Positions 8,913 to 16,844 of a DNA stretch of 51,530 nt are shown in pieces. This DNA comes from Planctomycetota bacterium (GTDB lineage: Bacteria; Planctomycetota; Phycisphaerae; Phycisphaerales; Phycisphaeraceae): assembly GCA_024279865.1 (NCBI GenBank), contig JAJRRC010000041.1, forward strand, positions 1-51,530, written 5' to 3'. Positions within the stretch are counted from its first letter, which is position 1, and each line of letters starts with the position of its first letter. The notes under the pieces were generated by a model. The model made no database searches. It saw nothing but the letters and a program-made list of their open reading frames with translations, and was not told the DNA's origin. Made by a program: the position numbers and the translations under genes.

Positions 8913-9533
8913 ATGTTGGCGGGCCCTTGGGGCTTGGGACGCATGGCACCTGACCAATATGCTCGGTGGTTTCCCAGTCCTTTGGCCATTCAATTGCAAC
9001 TGGATACCATTGATCAAACGCGCGCCCGTCTTGGGGCCACGGGGGTAACCCCGGTCGCCTTGGTGGAGTATGACCATCAACGACAAGCCGAGCGAGACGA
9101 GCTTCAACAACAGCTTCAAAAAACACGTCACATCAAAGGCTATATGGATAGCCTGATTTTGGCGGTGGTTGTGTTGATGGTGTTTGAATTTTTACTCTCA
9201 AGTCAGGCTCCCCCCCAAGCGGTGATTCGTACAATGCGTTTTACCTTGCTGAGCTTGTGGCTCGCAGGATTATTGGCTCAGCCGTTTTTGTTTGCGGATA
9301 TCTCCTTGGCAGTGGTGGGAATCGCAGTTGGGGTCGGTGTCTTGGCGATTTTTTTATTGTCCCCCCCCCCGGAAGCCCCCCCGGAAGCCCCCCCGGAAGC
9401 CCCCCCGGAAGCTCCCCCGGAAGTAACCCCGGCAATTTCCCCGGCAACGACTTCAAAAAAATCTCCGGTTTCATCTTTGAAATCTGATTCGGTATCTTCT
9501 GATAGTTTTACGAATCTCGGAGGGAAAAGGTGA
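8913..9533 (+). CDS. Membrane protein with a repeat-encoded proline-rich tail; N-terminus uncertain
   Basis: Product of 206 aa from the first in-frame ATG. Membrane segments are visible near residues 77-93 (ILAVVVLMVFEFLL) and 112-148. Residues 149-177 are the array product [20 protein letters not shown], followed by a Ser/Lys-rich tail. The in-frame codons before 8913 (GFLLIGGLVLG) look like half of another membrane helix, yet have no usual start codon. In the neighbouring frame an ATG at 8842 begins MMVASNIFHTILTGF, which would join it exactly if one T were added to the T5 run at 8883-8887. The gene may therefore start at 8842 and carry a frameshift. Its stop overlaps the next start (TGATG). 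Confidence 0.6.
   Translation: MLAGPWGLGRMAPDQYARWFPSPLAIQLQLDTIDQTRARLGATGVTPVALVEYDHQRQAERDELQQQLQKTRHIKGYMDSLILAVVVLMVFEFLLSSQAPPQAVIRTMRFTLLSLWLAGLLAQPFLFADISLAVVGIAVGVGVLAIFLLSPPPEAPPEAPPEAPPEAPPEVTPAISPATTSKKSPVSSLKSDSVSSDSFTNLGGKR
9360..9441. repeat. GC-rich 12-bp array inside the membrane-protein gene
   Basis: About five regular copies of CCCCCCCGGAAG followed by decayed ones (CCCCGGCAATTT), in the P-P-E-A frame. It lies at the C-terminal tail rather than in a domain. Confidence 0.95.
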
Positions 9534-10393
9534 TGGCCAAGGAATCTTTTCCTCACAAACTCGATCTTTACCGCATGGCAGTGCAGCATCCCATGGCAGA
9601 AATTTCATTTTTGATGCGTGCATATGGGTGGGCCAATGAATCACGTGAGCCACGGATTTTACGGGAAGATTTTTCCGGGACCAGTGTGATTGCCATGACA
9701 TGGTTATTGATGGACCCGGATCGACAAGCAATCGCCGTTGATTCACACGAGCCCACGTTGCAATGGGCTGAGCATTTGGCCAAAGAGGAGCTTGGTCACA
9801 TCGCGGATCAGCTTCAGTTTTGTCATGGGGATGTGTTGTCCATTGCCCAGCCACAGGCAGATTTGATTGCAGCTTTAAATTTCAGCTCGTTTGGGTTTCA
9901 TTGCCGTGAATCTTTGTTAGGGTATTTGAAGCATGCACGCACTTGTTTGAAGCCGGGGGGGGTGTTGGTTTTGGATGCGTATGGCGGACTTGGTGCGATG
10001 CGGATAGGCACCCAGAGCCGTATGGTGCAGCTACCGGGTGAGTTTTTAGAAAAATTTCCGGGGGCGCTTCCGGGGACGCTTCCGGGGGCCGGGGGGGCTT
10101 TTGAATATCAGTGGGAGCAAGCCAGTTTTGATGCCATGACCCATCGCACGGATTGTCGCATTCATTTTGTCATGGCTGACGGGACGGTTTATCGCAATGC
10201 TTTTCAGTACGATTGGCGATTGTGGACGCTGGTTGAATTGCAAGAATTATTAGCAGAAGCGAACTTTGGGCGTGTGACGGTGTGGTGTGACACGCTTTGT
10301 GAGGAGACTGGCCAAAGTGATGGTCTTTACGAACCTTTGGACCAGTTGCCGGCCCGTGAAGACTGGGTCGCCTACATCACGGCCGCTCAATAA
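9533..10393 (+). CDS. Class I SAM-dependent methyltransferase with a repeat-derived insert
   Basis: Product of 286 aa. Rossmann motifs are visible: LREDFSGTSVIAMTWLL (motif I region, residues about 43-60), AVDSHEPTL (motif II acidic residue, about 67) and CLKPGGVLVLDAYGG (about 140). Substrate unknown. The start at 9533 has GGAGGG 8 nt upstream and overlaps the stop of the membrane-protein gene by one base, so the two are translationally coupled. Residues about 174-189 (KFPGALPGTLPGAGG) come from a GC-rich array, between the domain core and EYQWEQASF, where related enzymes have a short loop. Confidence 0.85.
   Translation: MAKESFPHKLDLYRMAVQHPMAEISFLMRAYGWANESREPRILREDFSGTSVIAMTWLLMDPDRQAIAVDSHEPTLQWAEHLAKEELGHIADQLQFCHGDVLSIAQPQADLIAALNFSSFGFHCRESLLGYLKHARTCLKPGGVLVLDAYGGLGAMRIGTQSRMVQLPGEFLEKFPGALPGTLPGAGGAFEYQWEQASFDAMTHRTDCRIHFVMADGTVYRNAFQYDWRLWTLVELQELLAEANFGRVTVWCDTLCEETGQSDGLYEPLDQLPAREDWVAYITAAQ
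10054..10098. repeat. GC-rich array inside the methyltransferase gene
   Basis: Units of TTCCGGGGGCGC and CTTCCGGGGACG ending in CCGGGGGGG; in the L-P-G-x frame. Confidence 0.92.
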
Positions 10394-10487
10394 CGTAAGA
10401 GCTTGAAACTGGACCGTATCTGCGATACCAACTAAAGTAGCCAATCTCTTAATAGATGTACGAATAACCCAACCGGAAGGACTCACC

Positions 10488-11903
10488 ATGAAGAATTTGA
10501 AGACAACTTTGACCTTGTTTTTATTAGGAATGATCGCGTTTAGCGCTCAAACCCAAGCTCAGAACGATACCGTTCGCCTCACAGCAGCTTTCCCCACGGG
10601 TAAAAAAACCACCAGTGTCATGCTGCTAGAAAAAACCGCACCCCGAAACGTGTGGCTCAACCGCAGTTTTTCCTATCAGTTAACCGTGACCAACATCACC
10701 GCCAATGTGCTGCGGGATGTGACGCTGACTGAAACCTTGGCCAAAGATTTTAAACTGGCCTCGACAAGCCCCAAAGCAACCACCTTGTCCAACGGCAAGC
10801 TGCGATGGAGCCTGGGCAACCTTGCTCCCAAAGCCTCCAAAACTTTCACCGTCACAGGCACCGCGTCAAAGCTCGGTGCTTTTGAAAACTGTGCGACCTT
10901 GGCTTATGACATGGGTGCTTGCTTGGCGATCAACGTTATTGAGCCAGCTTTGAAACTCACCAAGACCGCTCCTGACAAGGTGCTTTTGTGTGATACCATT
11001 CCCATGACCATCACCGTGACCAACACCGGCGTGGGTGCAGCTCGCAATGTCGTCATCACCGACGCACTGCCCAAAGGCATGACCACCACCGATGGTAAAA
11101 CCAGCCTTAGCTACAACCTCGGATCACTTGCTGCGGGCCAAAGCCGTCAGTTCGATATCCTGGTCAAAGCTTCCAAGACCGGCTCCTTCACCAACAACGC
11201 AGTCGCCAAAGCCGACGGCGGGCTGACCGCAAACGCTTCAGCCAAAACCATCGTCTCCCAACCCGTGTTGACCATCACCAAAAAGGGACCTGCCAAACGA
11301 TTTGAAGGTCGTCCCATCAAGTACAGCCTTCACGTGGCCAACACCGGCGATGGCGTGGCGAAAAAAGCAGTGGTCACCGACGTGATCCCTGCCGGAACCC
11401 GTGTGCTTAAGATCGGCCAAAACGGCACGCAAGTCGGCAACCAGGTTGTCTGGGAACTCGGCGATTTGGCTGTGGGCGCGTCACGTGACCTGACCTTGGC
11501 CTTGGTCGGAACCCGATTGGGACACATTAAAAACGTGGCGACCGTCAAGGCTTACTGTGCGACGGCAGTTGCTGCGACCGCCAAGACCGAAGTTGCAGGC
11601 ATCCCTGCGATCCTCTTGGAACTCATCGACGAACAAGACCCCATCGAAATCGATGCCAATGTGACCTATATGATTCGCGTGACCAACCAGGGTTCACTCG
11701 CTGGCACGAACATCAATATTGCCACGATCCTCGAAAAAGCCATGGTTTACGTTTCTTCCACCGGTGCGACCAAGGGAACGGTTTCGGCTGATGGCCGCAG
11801 TGTGACCTTTGCTCCATTGGCGAGCTTGGCTCCGAAGAAGCAGGCTGTTTGGCGTGTGGTTGTCAAAGCAGCCCAGACCGGCGACGTGCGATTTGGCGTG
11901 TAG
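10488..11903 (+). CDS. Secreted DUF11-repeat surface protein, ending at a probable premature TAG
   Basis: Product of 471 aa. GGAAGGA precedes the ATG by 7 nt. Signal peptide LFLLGMIAFSAQTQAQ. Four DUF11-type beta-sandwich repeats begin near residues 45, 160, 275 and 385, each with the pattern Y-x-(L/I)-x-V-x-N then LG-(N/S/D)-L-A (for example YQLTVTNITANVLRDVTLTE, MTITVTNTGVGAARNVVITD). Such repeats occur in large surface proteins of planctomycetes and others. The frame is stopped by TAG at 11901-11903, but continues in the same frame for 20 sense codons (LTSDQIKRPVRETESTHFYE) to a TAA at 11964. That tail looks like the true end; one substitution, for example GAG to TAG, would explain it. Confidence 0.9.
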   Translation: MKNLKTTLTLFLLGMIAFSAQTQAQNDTVRLTAAFPTGKKTTSVMLLEKTAPRNVWLNRSFSYQLTVTNITANVLRDVTLTETLAKDFKLASTSPKATTLSNGKLRWSLGNLAPKASKTFTVTGTASKLGAFENCATLAYDMGACLAINVIEPALKLTKTAPDKVLLCDTIPMTITVTNTGVGAARNVVITDALPKGMTTTDGKTSLSYNLGSLAAGQSRQFDILVKASKTGSFTNNAVAKADGGLTANASAKTIVSQPVLTITKKGPAKRFEGRPIKYSLHVANTGDGVAKKAVVTDVIPAGTRVLKIGQNGTQVGNQVVWELGDLAVGASRDLTLALVGTRLGHIKNVATVKAYCATAVAATAKTEVAGIPAILLELIDEQDPIEIDANVTYMIRVTNQGSLAGTNINIATILEKAMVYVSSTGATKGTVSADGRSVTFAPLASLAPKKQAVWRVVVKAAQTGDVRFGV

Positions 11904-11965
11904 TTGACTTCCGACCAGATCAAGCGACCTGTACGTGAAACGGAATCCACCCACTTCTACGAATA

Positions 11966-12067
11966 ATACCAATCATGTTTCAAACTTGTGCGTTTTGTTG
12001 TTCGCGGAGACTGAATTGACAAGACTTTGTAAAATTCTCAACGCGCCACAAAAAGATGCAATGCGTT
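11966..12067 (-). repeat. Dispersed repeat family Y, copy 1 (inverted)
   Basis: The reverse complement reads GCATTGCATCTTTTTGTGGC, GCGTTGAG, then CTTGTCAATTCAGTCT and ends ATTGGTATT. It aligns over about 100 bp with 19895-19994 and 33471-33570. It begins exactly at the natural stop of the DUF11 gene and lies before its terminator. Confidence 0.8.
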
Positions 12068-12102
12068 TAAGTTTGTAGAAACAAAGACAATCAAATAATT
12101 GG

Positions 12103-12142
12103 CCGCAGCCCGATGTGTACGCATTGGGCTGCGGTTTTTTTT
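12103..12142 (+). terminator. Intrinsic terminator after the DUF11 gene
   Basis: CCGCAGCCC (12103-12111) pairs with GGGCTGCGG (12126-12134), followed by T8. Confidence 0.9.
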
Positions 12143-12285
12143 GGATGAACCAAGACGCCAGGTTGGGGCCAGAGGCATTGTGATGCGTTCATTCGTTACA
12201 AATGGAACCTTTGGATTTTGAATACTTTAAATGGACTAAGGTTCGGCCCGCTCTCTTTCGATAACAAAGGCAAGAGAGTGGGTCT

Positions 12286-13221
12286 ATGCTTCAGCAAAAA
12301 CTACAAACGTTTCTTCGTCATCCTGTCAAAGCCGTGCAACATCGTTTTCACGTGAGCGCGCTGGAAATGCAGCACGCCCTAGCGGCACGCAATACCAAAA
12401 TCCATGATCAGCCCGTGTTTGTTCTGGGGAATCAAAAGTCAGGTACCACCATTCTCGCTGCGTTGCTCGCCAAAGCTTCAGGCCGGGACGTGACACTGGA
12501 CCTCGATCATTTTAATAACAATTACAGCAACTACGATGAAATTTTTAACCGTCAATTATCTTTTCGTCGGTTCTTGGAAATGAATCGGCAGGAATTTTCC
12601 AAACCGATTATCAAAGAGCCGAATCTGACGCATTTTTTTCCGGAGCTGAAAATTTTTTTCCCATTGGCTCGCTTTACTATGGTCATCCGTGATCCACGCG
12701 ATAACATTCGGAGCATTCTCAATCGCTTTGATTTGCCAGGCAATCAGCAAGAACTCACTGCAGAACAACAAAAACGTCTGATTGGCCCTTGGCCTTTGGT
12801 TTTTGATGGTTCATGGGTTGGGTTGTTGGCAGAGAATTATATTCAGATGCTTGCTCAGCGGTGGGCTTTGTTTGCCGAGTTGTATTTGGAGAACCAGCAA
12901 GAAATTGCCTTGTGTCGTTATGAGGATTTCCTTGCGGATAAAGTAGGGGCGGTCCACCGACTGGCTGAGGCTGCGGGCATCATTGTTTCCAATGACATTC
13001 GGGCTGATGTGGATACCCAGTATCAATCCAAAGGCAAGCGAGAGGTGGAATGGGCGGGCTTTTTTGGAAAAACCAACCTGCAAGCCATCAATGATATTTG
13101 TGAGCCTGCGATGAGGCGTTTGAATTACGCAATGGACAAGACGGGGATTAAGCCTTTGGTCTGTCCTTTGACGAAGGCTTCAAAATTTCCCAAAGTATCT
13201 GGCACGCTTGAAGCTCTTTGA
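12286..13221 (+). CDS. Sulfotransferase-family protein
   Basis: Product of 311 aa. Sulfotransferases move a sulfuryl group from PAPS to a hydroxyl or amine. The 5'-phosphosulfate-binding loop is NQKSGTTILAALL (residues about 48-60). The 3'-phosphate region is VIRDPRDNIRSILNRF (about 133-148). The distance between them is normal for the family. The ATG at 12286 follows GAGAGTGG by 4 nt. Cytoplasmic, with no signal peptide. It converges with the EF-hand gene, 4 bp between stops. The acceptor, polysaccharide or small molecule, cannot be told from sequence. Confidence 0.85.
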   Translation: MLQQKLQTFLRHPVKAVQHRFHVSALEMQHALAARNTKIHDQPVFVLGNQKSGTTILAALLAKASGRDVTLDLDHFNNNYSNYDEIFNRQLSFRRFLEMNRQEFSKPIIKEPNLTHFFPELKIFFPLARFTMVIRDPRDNIRSILNRFDLPGNQQELTAEQQKRLIGPWPLVFDGSWVGLLAENYIQMLAQRWALFAELYLENQQEIALCRYEDFLADKVGAVHRLAEAAGIIVSNDIRADVDTQYQSKGKREVEWAGFFGKTNLQAINDICEPAMRRLNYAMDKTGIKPLVCPLTKASKFPKVSGTLEAL

Positions 13222-13225
13222 ATTT

Positions 13226-15310
13226 TTATCTGAAAATAGTCCAGACGATCAGGCTTAGCATGAAGGCCAAGATCGCAATGACCCACCATGGCAATCCCAG
13301 GTCAGGCAATCGGCTGGCATGTTTGGGTTCTTGTGTGAAATGGCGAGCTTGAACATTGGTGAGTTTCATGCGGGCATTGATTGCCCAGCCGGACCCTTCG
13401 AGGATGGAGCTTAAATCTCGTTGCCGCAGTTTGATGGCTGCTAAAACAGCAATGGGAATCAAGACCGCCACCAAGGCTGCCAGCAAACCACCCAGCGATT
13501 TCAAAACGCCATAATCCAAAACGGTTTTTGTAATGTACGCCAGTGAAGAACCGATGGCCGCCAACGCAACCCCGCCGCCGGCGAGCATACTCCCCGCCAT
13601 CATCGCTCCTCCCCCGGACATTCCCCCAGAACCCCCCCCGGAAAGTCCTGTGGTTGTCTCGGTGGCATGGGTTTGGTTCAAGGTTGACTGGGTGGCTGAG
13701 TCAAGTTTCTTTTCAGCAGCGGTGGTCATTTTTTCAATCTTGCCGCTGATGAGTGTGGCAATGCGTTTGAAGGGCGCGACGAGTGCTTCGGTGAGGCTAA
13801 TGGGGTTTTCCACAATATGTACGACGACGGCGTGATGTTCGTGGCCGCGTAGGTCATGAAAAATACCACGTTTACCGACGGAGAGGCTTCCTTTGCCGCC
13901 AGCGGTGATGGGAAACGCCAAGTCCAAGTCGTCCCCCACACGCACATACAACACAAAAATATCACTTTGACTGGTGGCTTTGATATGACTGGCTCGGTCC
14001 GGCACGCCGATGGCCATGTTAAAACAGCGGCCGTCCATGATGAGCGTGCCATGTTCAAATATGGCACGGCTGGCGGGGTCGTACAAATGCGGAAAGCTCA
14101 CAAAATTGTTGGCGAGATTTAAGAGATGTCCTTGGTACAAGGCCAATTTTTCGACCAGTCGAATATCCGCCAACTCCACAGCCGTCTCATGGCTTGAGGC
14201 AATCAACGCTCGCAAGGGGTCAAAAAATCCATCTGCCAAATCGCTTTTCAGTTGTTCAGAGTCATAACTGAGCAGGGTCGCAGCAGGTTTTTTTTGGAGC
14301 CACGCGTCGTAGTTGCCAAAGAGATGACAGACCTGTTGCCATTGATCCAAAGACAAGCCCGGCTCCTGGTCCATGTCCAAGGGCTTGAGGACCTGCTCAC
14401 GAAAAGCATACAGGGATGGACGGTATGCCTGATTGATGACCGCGTCTTGTTTTAAAAGATTGTCCGCTGTGGGCGTGGCGATGGATTGTTGGCGAAGCAA
14501 GGCCAAGACAGATTGGGAGCTGTTGAAATCGGTGGCTTTGACTTCTGCGGCTTCTGGGCCGAAGTTTGCCGCGTAAGCCGGGTCGTGCGCCACGGCAAGG
14601 CATCGGCTGAAAAAATGATCCAGCGGTTCACGAATGGCGGTAAAAATTTGGTACGCAGTATCACCGTCATCGCCAAAAGGTGAAAGCTTGGATTTTGCCT
14701 CGGCCATTTGATCACGCCACGCCAAGCACTGCTTCGCTTCAGCAATGAATTGATTGAGCTGGGCAAGTCCCACGCCTTGTTGGCCACTGGGATGGGGTGA
14801 TCCGCCGGTGACCTTGATGATCCGACGCATGGCATCGCCCATGGCTTCGTTGGGCAACGCAATGCCTGCTTCACTGACTTGGGCTTGCTGAGCTTGAATT
14901 TTGATTTTTCGGATGTCCGTCAGTAAAAGTTCACGATCATCGGGATGTCCAAGTTTGGCGAGCATTTTGCGAGCTTGGGCCAGGATTCGTTGCCCGTCAG
15001 TGTAGGTCGGGTCGATATGATTAAGAGACAGGGACGTGGACTGGGCGGTGATGCTTGTATGTATTTTGAGCTGTCCGGTGAGCCAACGCACAGCCTGTTT
15101 TAATTCAGCCGCGCCCAGTCGGCCGTCTTCATCGCAATCGATATACGATAGAAAAACATCATCGCAACGCAGTGATTGGATCGGCACGCTGGTCGCAATC
15201 CAATGCACTTCTTGCACCTCAGCGACGGCTGCCAAAGAGGCCGCATCGTGGATGTCCAGATGCCACACTCGTCCAATACATTTAAATCGTGTTCGGCTGA
15301 TGAGTTTCAT
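13226..15310 (-). CDS. Large EF-hand membrane protein of unknown function
   Basis: Product of 694 aa. One clear EF-hand loop, DCDEDGRLGAAEL, stands near residues 57-69 (acidic positions 1, 3, 5, Gly6, Glu12), and should bind calcium. The central part is helical and unassigned; PDRASHIKATSQSDIFVLYV and RGIFHDLRGHEH suggest a second, globular domain. The C-terminal third has about three membrane segments (ALAAIGSSLAYI, LLAALVAVLIPIAVLAAI, WWVIAILAFMLSLIVWTIF). Residues about 555-568 (LSGGGSGGMSGGG) come from a GC-rich array, just before the first membrane segment. The start at 15310 was chosen because GAGGAT lies 10 nt upstream; an earlier in-frame ATG at 15346 is less likely. Confidence 0.75.
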   Translation of the reverse strand: MKLISRTRFKCIGRVWHLDIHDAASLAAVAEVQEVHWIATSVPIQSLRCDDVFLSYIDCDEDGRLGAAELKQAVRWLTGQLKIHTSITAQSTSLSLNHIDPTYTDGQRILAQARKMLAKLGHPDDRELLLTDIRKIKIQAQQAQVSEAGIALPNEAMGDAMRRIIKVTGGSPHPSGQQGVGLAQLNQFIAEAKQCLAWRDQMAEAKSKLSPFGDDGDTAYQIFTAIREPLDHFFSRCLAVAHDPAYAANFGPEAAEVKATDFNSSQSVLALLRQQSIATPTADNLLKQDAVINQAYRPSLYAFREQVLKPLDMDQEPGLSLDQWQQVCHLFGNYDAWLQKKPAATLLSYDSEQLKSDLADGFFDPLRALIASSHETAVELADIRLVEKLALYQGHLLNLANNFVSFPHLYDPASRAIFEHGTLIMDGRCFNMAIGVPDRASHIKATSQSDIFVLYVRVGDDLDLAFPITAGGKGSLSVGKRGIFHDLRGHEHHAVVVHIVENPISLTEALVAPFKRIATLISGKIEKMTTAAEKKLDSATQSTLNQTHATETTTGLSGGGSGGMSGGGAMMAGSMLAGGGVALAAIGSSLAYITKTVLDYGVLKSLGGLLAALVAVLIPIAVLAAIKLRQRDLSSILEGSGWAINARMKLTNVQARHFTQEPKHASRLPDLGLPWWVIAILAFMLSLIVWTIFR
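13608..13646. repeat. GC-rich array inside the EF-hand gene
   Basis: Three units (CTCCCCCGGACA, TTCCCCCAGAAC, CCCCCCCGGAAA) on the plus strand; the gene, on the minus strand, reads them in the S-G-G frame. Confidence 0.85.
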
Positions 15311-15456
15311 GTTTTTAATTATCCTCGGCGGCCTGAGCCAATGCAATTTTCAATGGGCCTAAGCCAAGTCCTTTTTGTGGGATTCTTTTTGATGGGGGGC
15401 TGGTGGTGGTTTGTGGATCGCTTGAAATCGCTTCCTCATCGGTTACACTGGCCCGC

Positions 15457-16527
15457 ATGGCTAAAAAACAGCTCAGTTACGCGGATTCCGGGGTGGATAT
15501 TGATGCCGGTGATCAGGCAGTGGATCGCATGAAGCACCACATTCGCCGAACCTATGGTCCACGCGTGCTGGGGAAGTTCGGCAGCTTTGCCGGCTGTTTT
15601 CGTTTGGACTACAACGAAAAATTATTCAAACGAAATTACCGTGACCCGGTCCTAGTTAGTTGTGCTGATGGTGTGGGGTCCAAGGTCATGCTGGCGATTC
15701 AGATGGGCATCCTAGATACCGTGGGTCAGGATTGCGTGGCCATGAACATCAATGACTTGATTGTTCAGGGCGCTGAGCCGTTGTTCTTTTTGGACTATCT
15801 GGGGATTCACTCGGTAGACCCCTTGGAAACTGAAAAAATTGTCAAAGGCATTGCCGACGGCTGCCAAATTGCAGATTGTTCACTCATCGGCGGGGAGACC
15901 GCTGAGTTGCCTGACATTTACAAGCCTGGCGATTTTGACCTGGCGGGCTTTTCCGTGGGCGTTTGTGAACTCAAACGGATGATTGATGGCTCACGCACCG
16001 AACCTGGCGATGTGATTCTGGGATTGACTTCCTCAGGCGTTCACTCCAACGGCTACTCCTTGGTCCGCGCGATCATCAAGCACGCCAAGCTGGATATCGA
16101 AAAATCTTACTCCCAGTTGAAAACGGACAAAGCGCTTGGCGAAGTTTTGCTCACACCCACGCGTATTTATTCTCGGCCGATCACTTCGATCCTCCGACGA
16201 TATCAGACCAAACAGCCCATCAGCGCGATGAGCCACATCACCGGCGGCGGGTTGCCTGGCAATGTGCATCGAACCCTTGGGGATCATGTCGATGCCAAGC
16301 TCAATCTCAAAGCATGGACCGTGCCACCGATTTTCAAATTCCTGCAAAAGCAAGGCAACGTGAAAACCGCAGAAATGCTCCGCGTGTTCAATATGGGCAT
16401 CGGCTATATTTTGATCGTTCGCCCTTGGTTCAGTGAATCCATTACCGCTCAGCTTCAGAAGCAGGGACAAGAAGTGGTCACCCTGGGCAAACTGGTTCGT
16501 GGCAGCGGCAAAGTTCGCTTGAAATAA
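15457..16527 (+). CDS. purM: Phosphoribosylformylglycinamidine cyclo-ligase (AIR synthetase)
   Basis: Product of 356 aa (E. coli 345). It closes the imidazole ring in purine synthesis: FGAM plus ATP to AIR. Family motifs are YADSGVDIDAG (residue 6), the ATP loop VSCADGVGSKVMLA, MNINDLIVQGAEPLFFLDYLG, LIGGETAELPD, and GVHSNGYSLVR near 195, HITGGGLPGNV near 260. The upstream in-frame extension to 15403 does not resemble the family. No strong ribosome binding site is seen. No other pur gene is nearby. Its TAA runs straight into a C-rich repeat array. Confidence 0.96.
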   Translation: MAKKQLSYADSGVDIDAGDQAVDRMKHHIRRTYGPRVLGKFGSFAGCFRLDYNEKLFKRNYRDPVLVSCADGVGSKVMLAIQMGILDTVGQDCVAMNINDLIVQGAEPLFFLDYLGIHSVDPLETEKIVKGIADGCQIADCSLIGGETAELPDIYKPGDFDLAGFSVGVCELKRMIDGSRTEPGDVILGLTSSGVHSNGYSLVRAIIKHAKLDIEKSYSQLKTDKALGEVLLTPTRIYSRPITSILRRYQTKQPISAMSHITGGGLPGNVHRTLGDHVDAKLNLKAWTVPPIFKFLQKQGNVKTAEMLRVFNMGIGYILIVRPWFSESITAQLQKQGQEVVTLGKLVRGSGKVRLK

Positions 16528-16576
16528 CCCCCCCCCCGGAACCTCCCCCCGGTACTCCCCCGGTATCCCCCCGGAA
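16528..16576. repeat. GC-rich array starting at the purM stop codon
   Basis: TAA is followed at once by ten C, then GGAACCTCCCCCCGGTACTC and CCCCGGTATCCCCCCGGAAT. Zero bases separate the stop codon and the array. Confidence 0.9.
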
Positions 16577-16752
16577 TTTTACAGGCAGCCCCTCGAAGTC
16601 GCTATGGGTGCGTGGTGGATTTTGGCATGGTCAATCAAGCGGGAAGTTTTGAGGCCCCATTTTCTTCCTCCTGTAAACGTAACAATCCATACAAACAGAC
16701 ATAAGGGTTTGTAAGACCTTTTTTCGGGGTCATTTTCTCCCCAATGAGAGAC

Positions 16753-16768
16753 TCTATCGGACGATAGA
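16753..16768. promoter_or_regulatory. Palindrome TCTATCG-GA-CGATAGA before the PAS/GAF sensor gene
   Basis: A perfect 7-bp inverted repeat with a 2-bp centre, just before the first ATG (16776) and 77 bp before the preferred TTG start. It could be an operator or a small leader hairpin. Nothing else was recognised in 16577-16752. Confidence 0.4.
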
Positions 16769-16844
16769 TTGAGTAATGAAGGTGTCCGTACGTGCGGGCC
16801 GTCTGTGGCACTTGCCATGGGATGGGGGAAAGGCAGGAATCATT

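Noticed and set aside
16576-16818. 79-residue minus-strand open frame before the sensor gene
   Set aside because: No initiation signal, overlaps the array and the promoter region, and no recognisable protein features.
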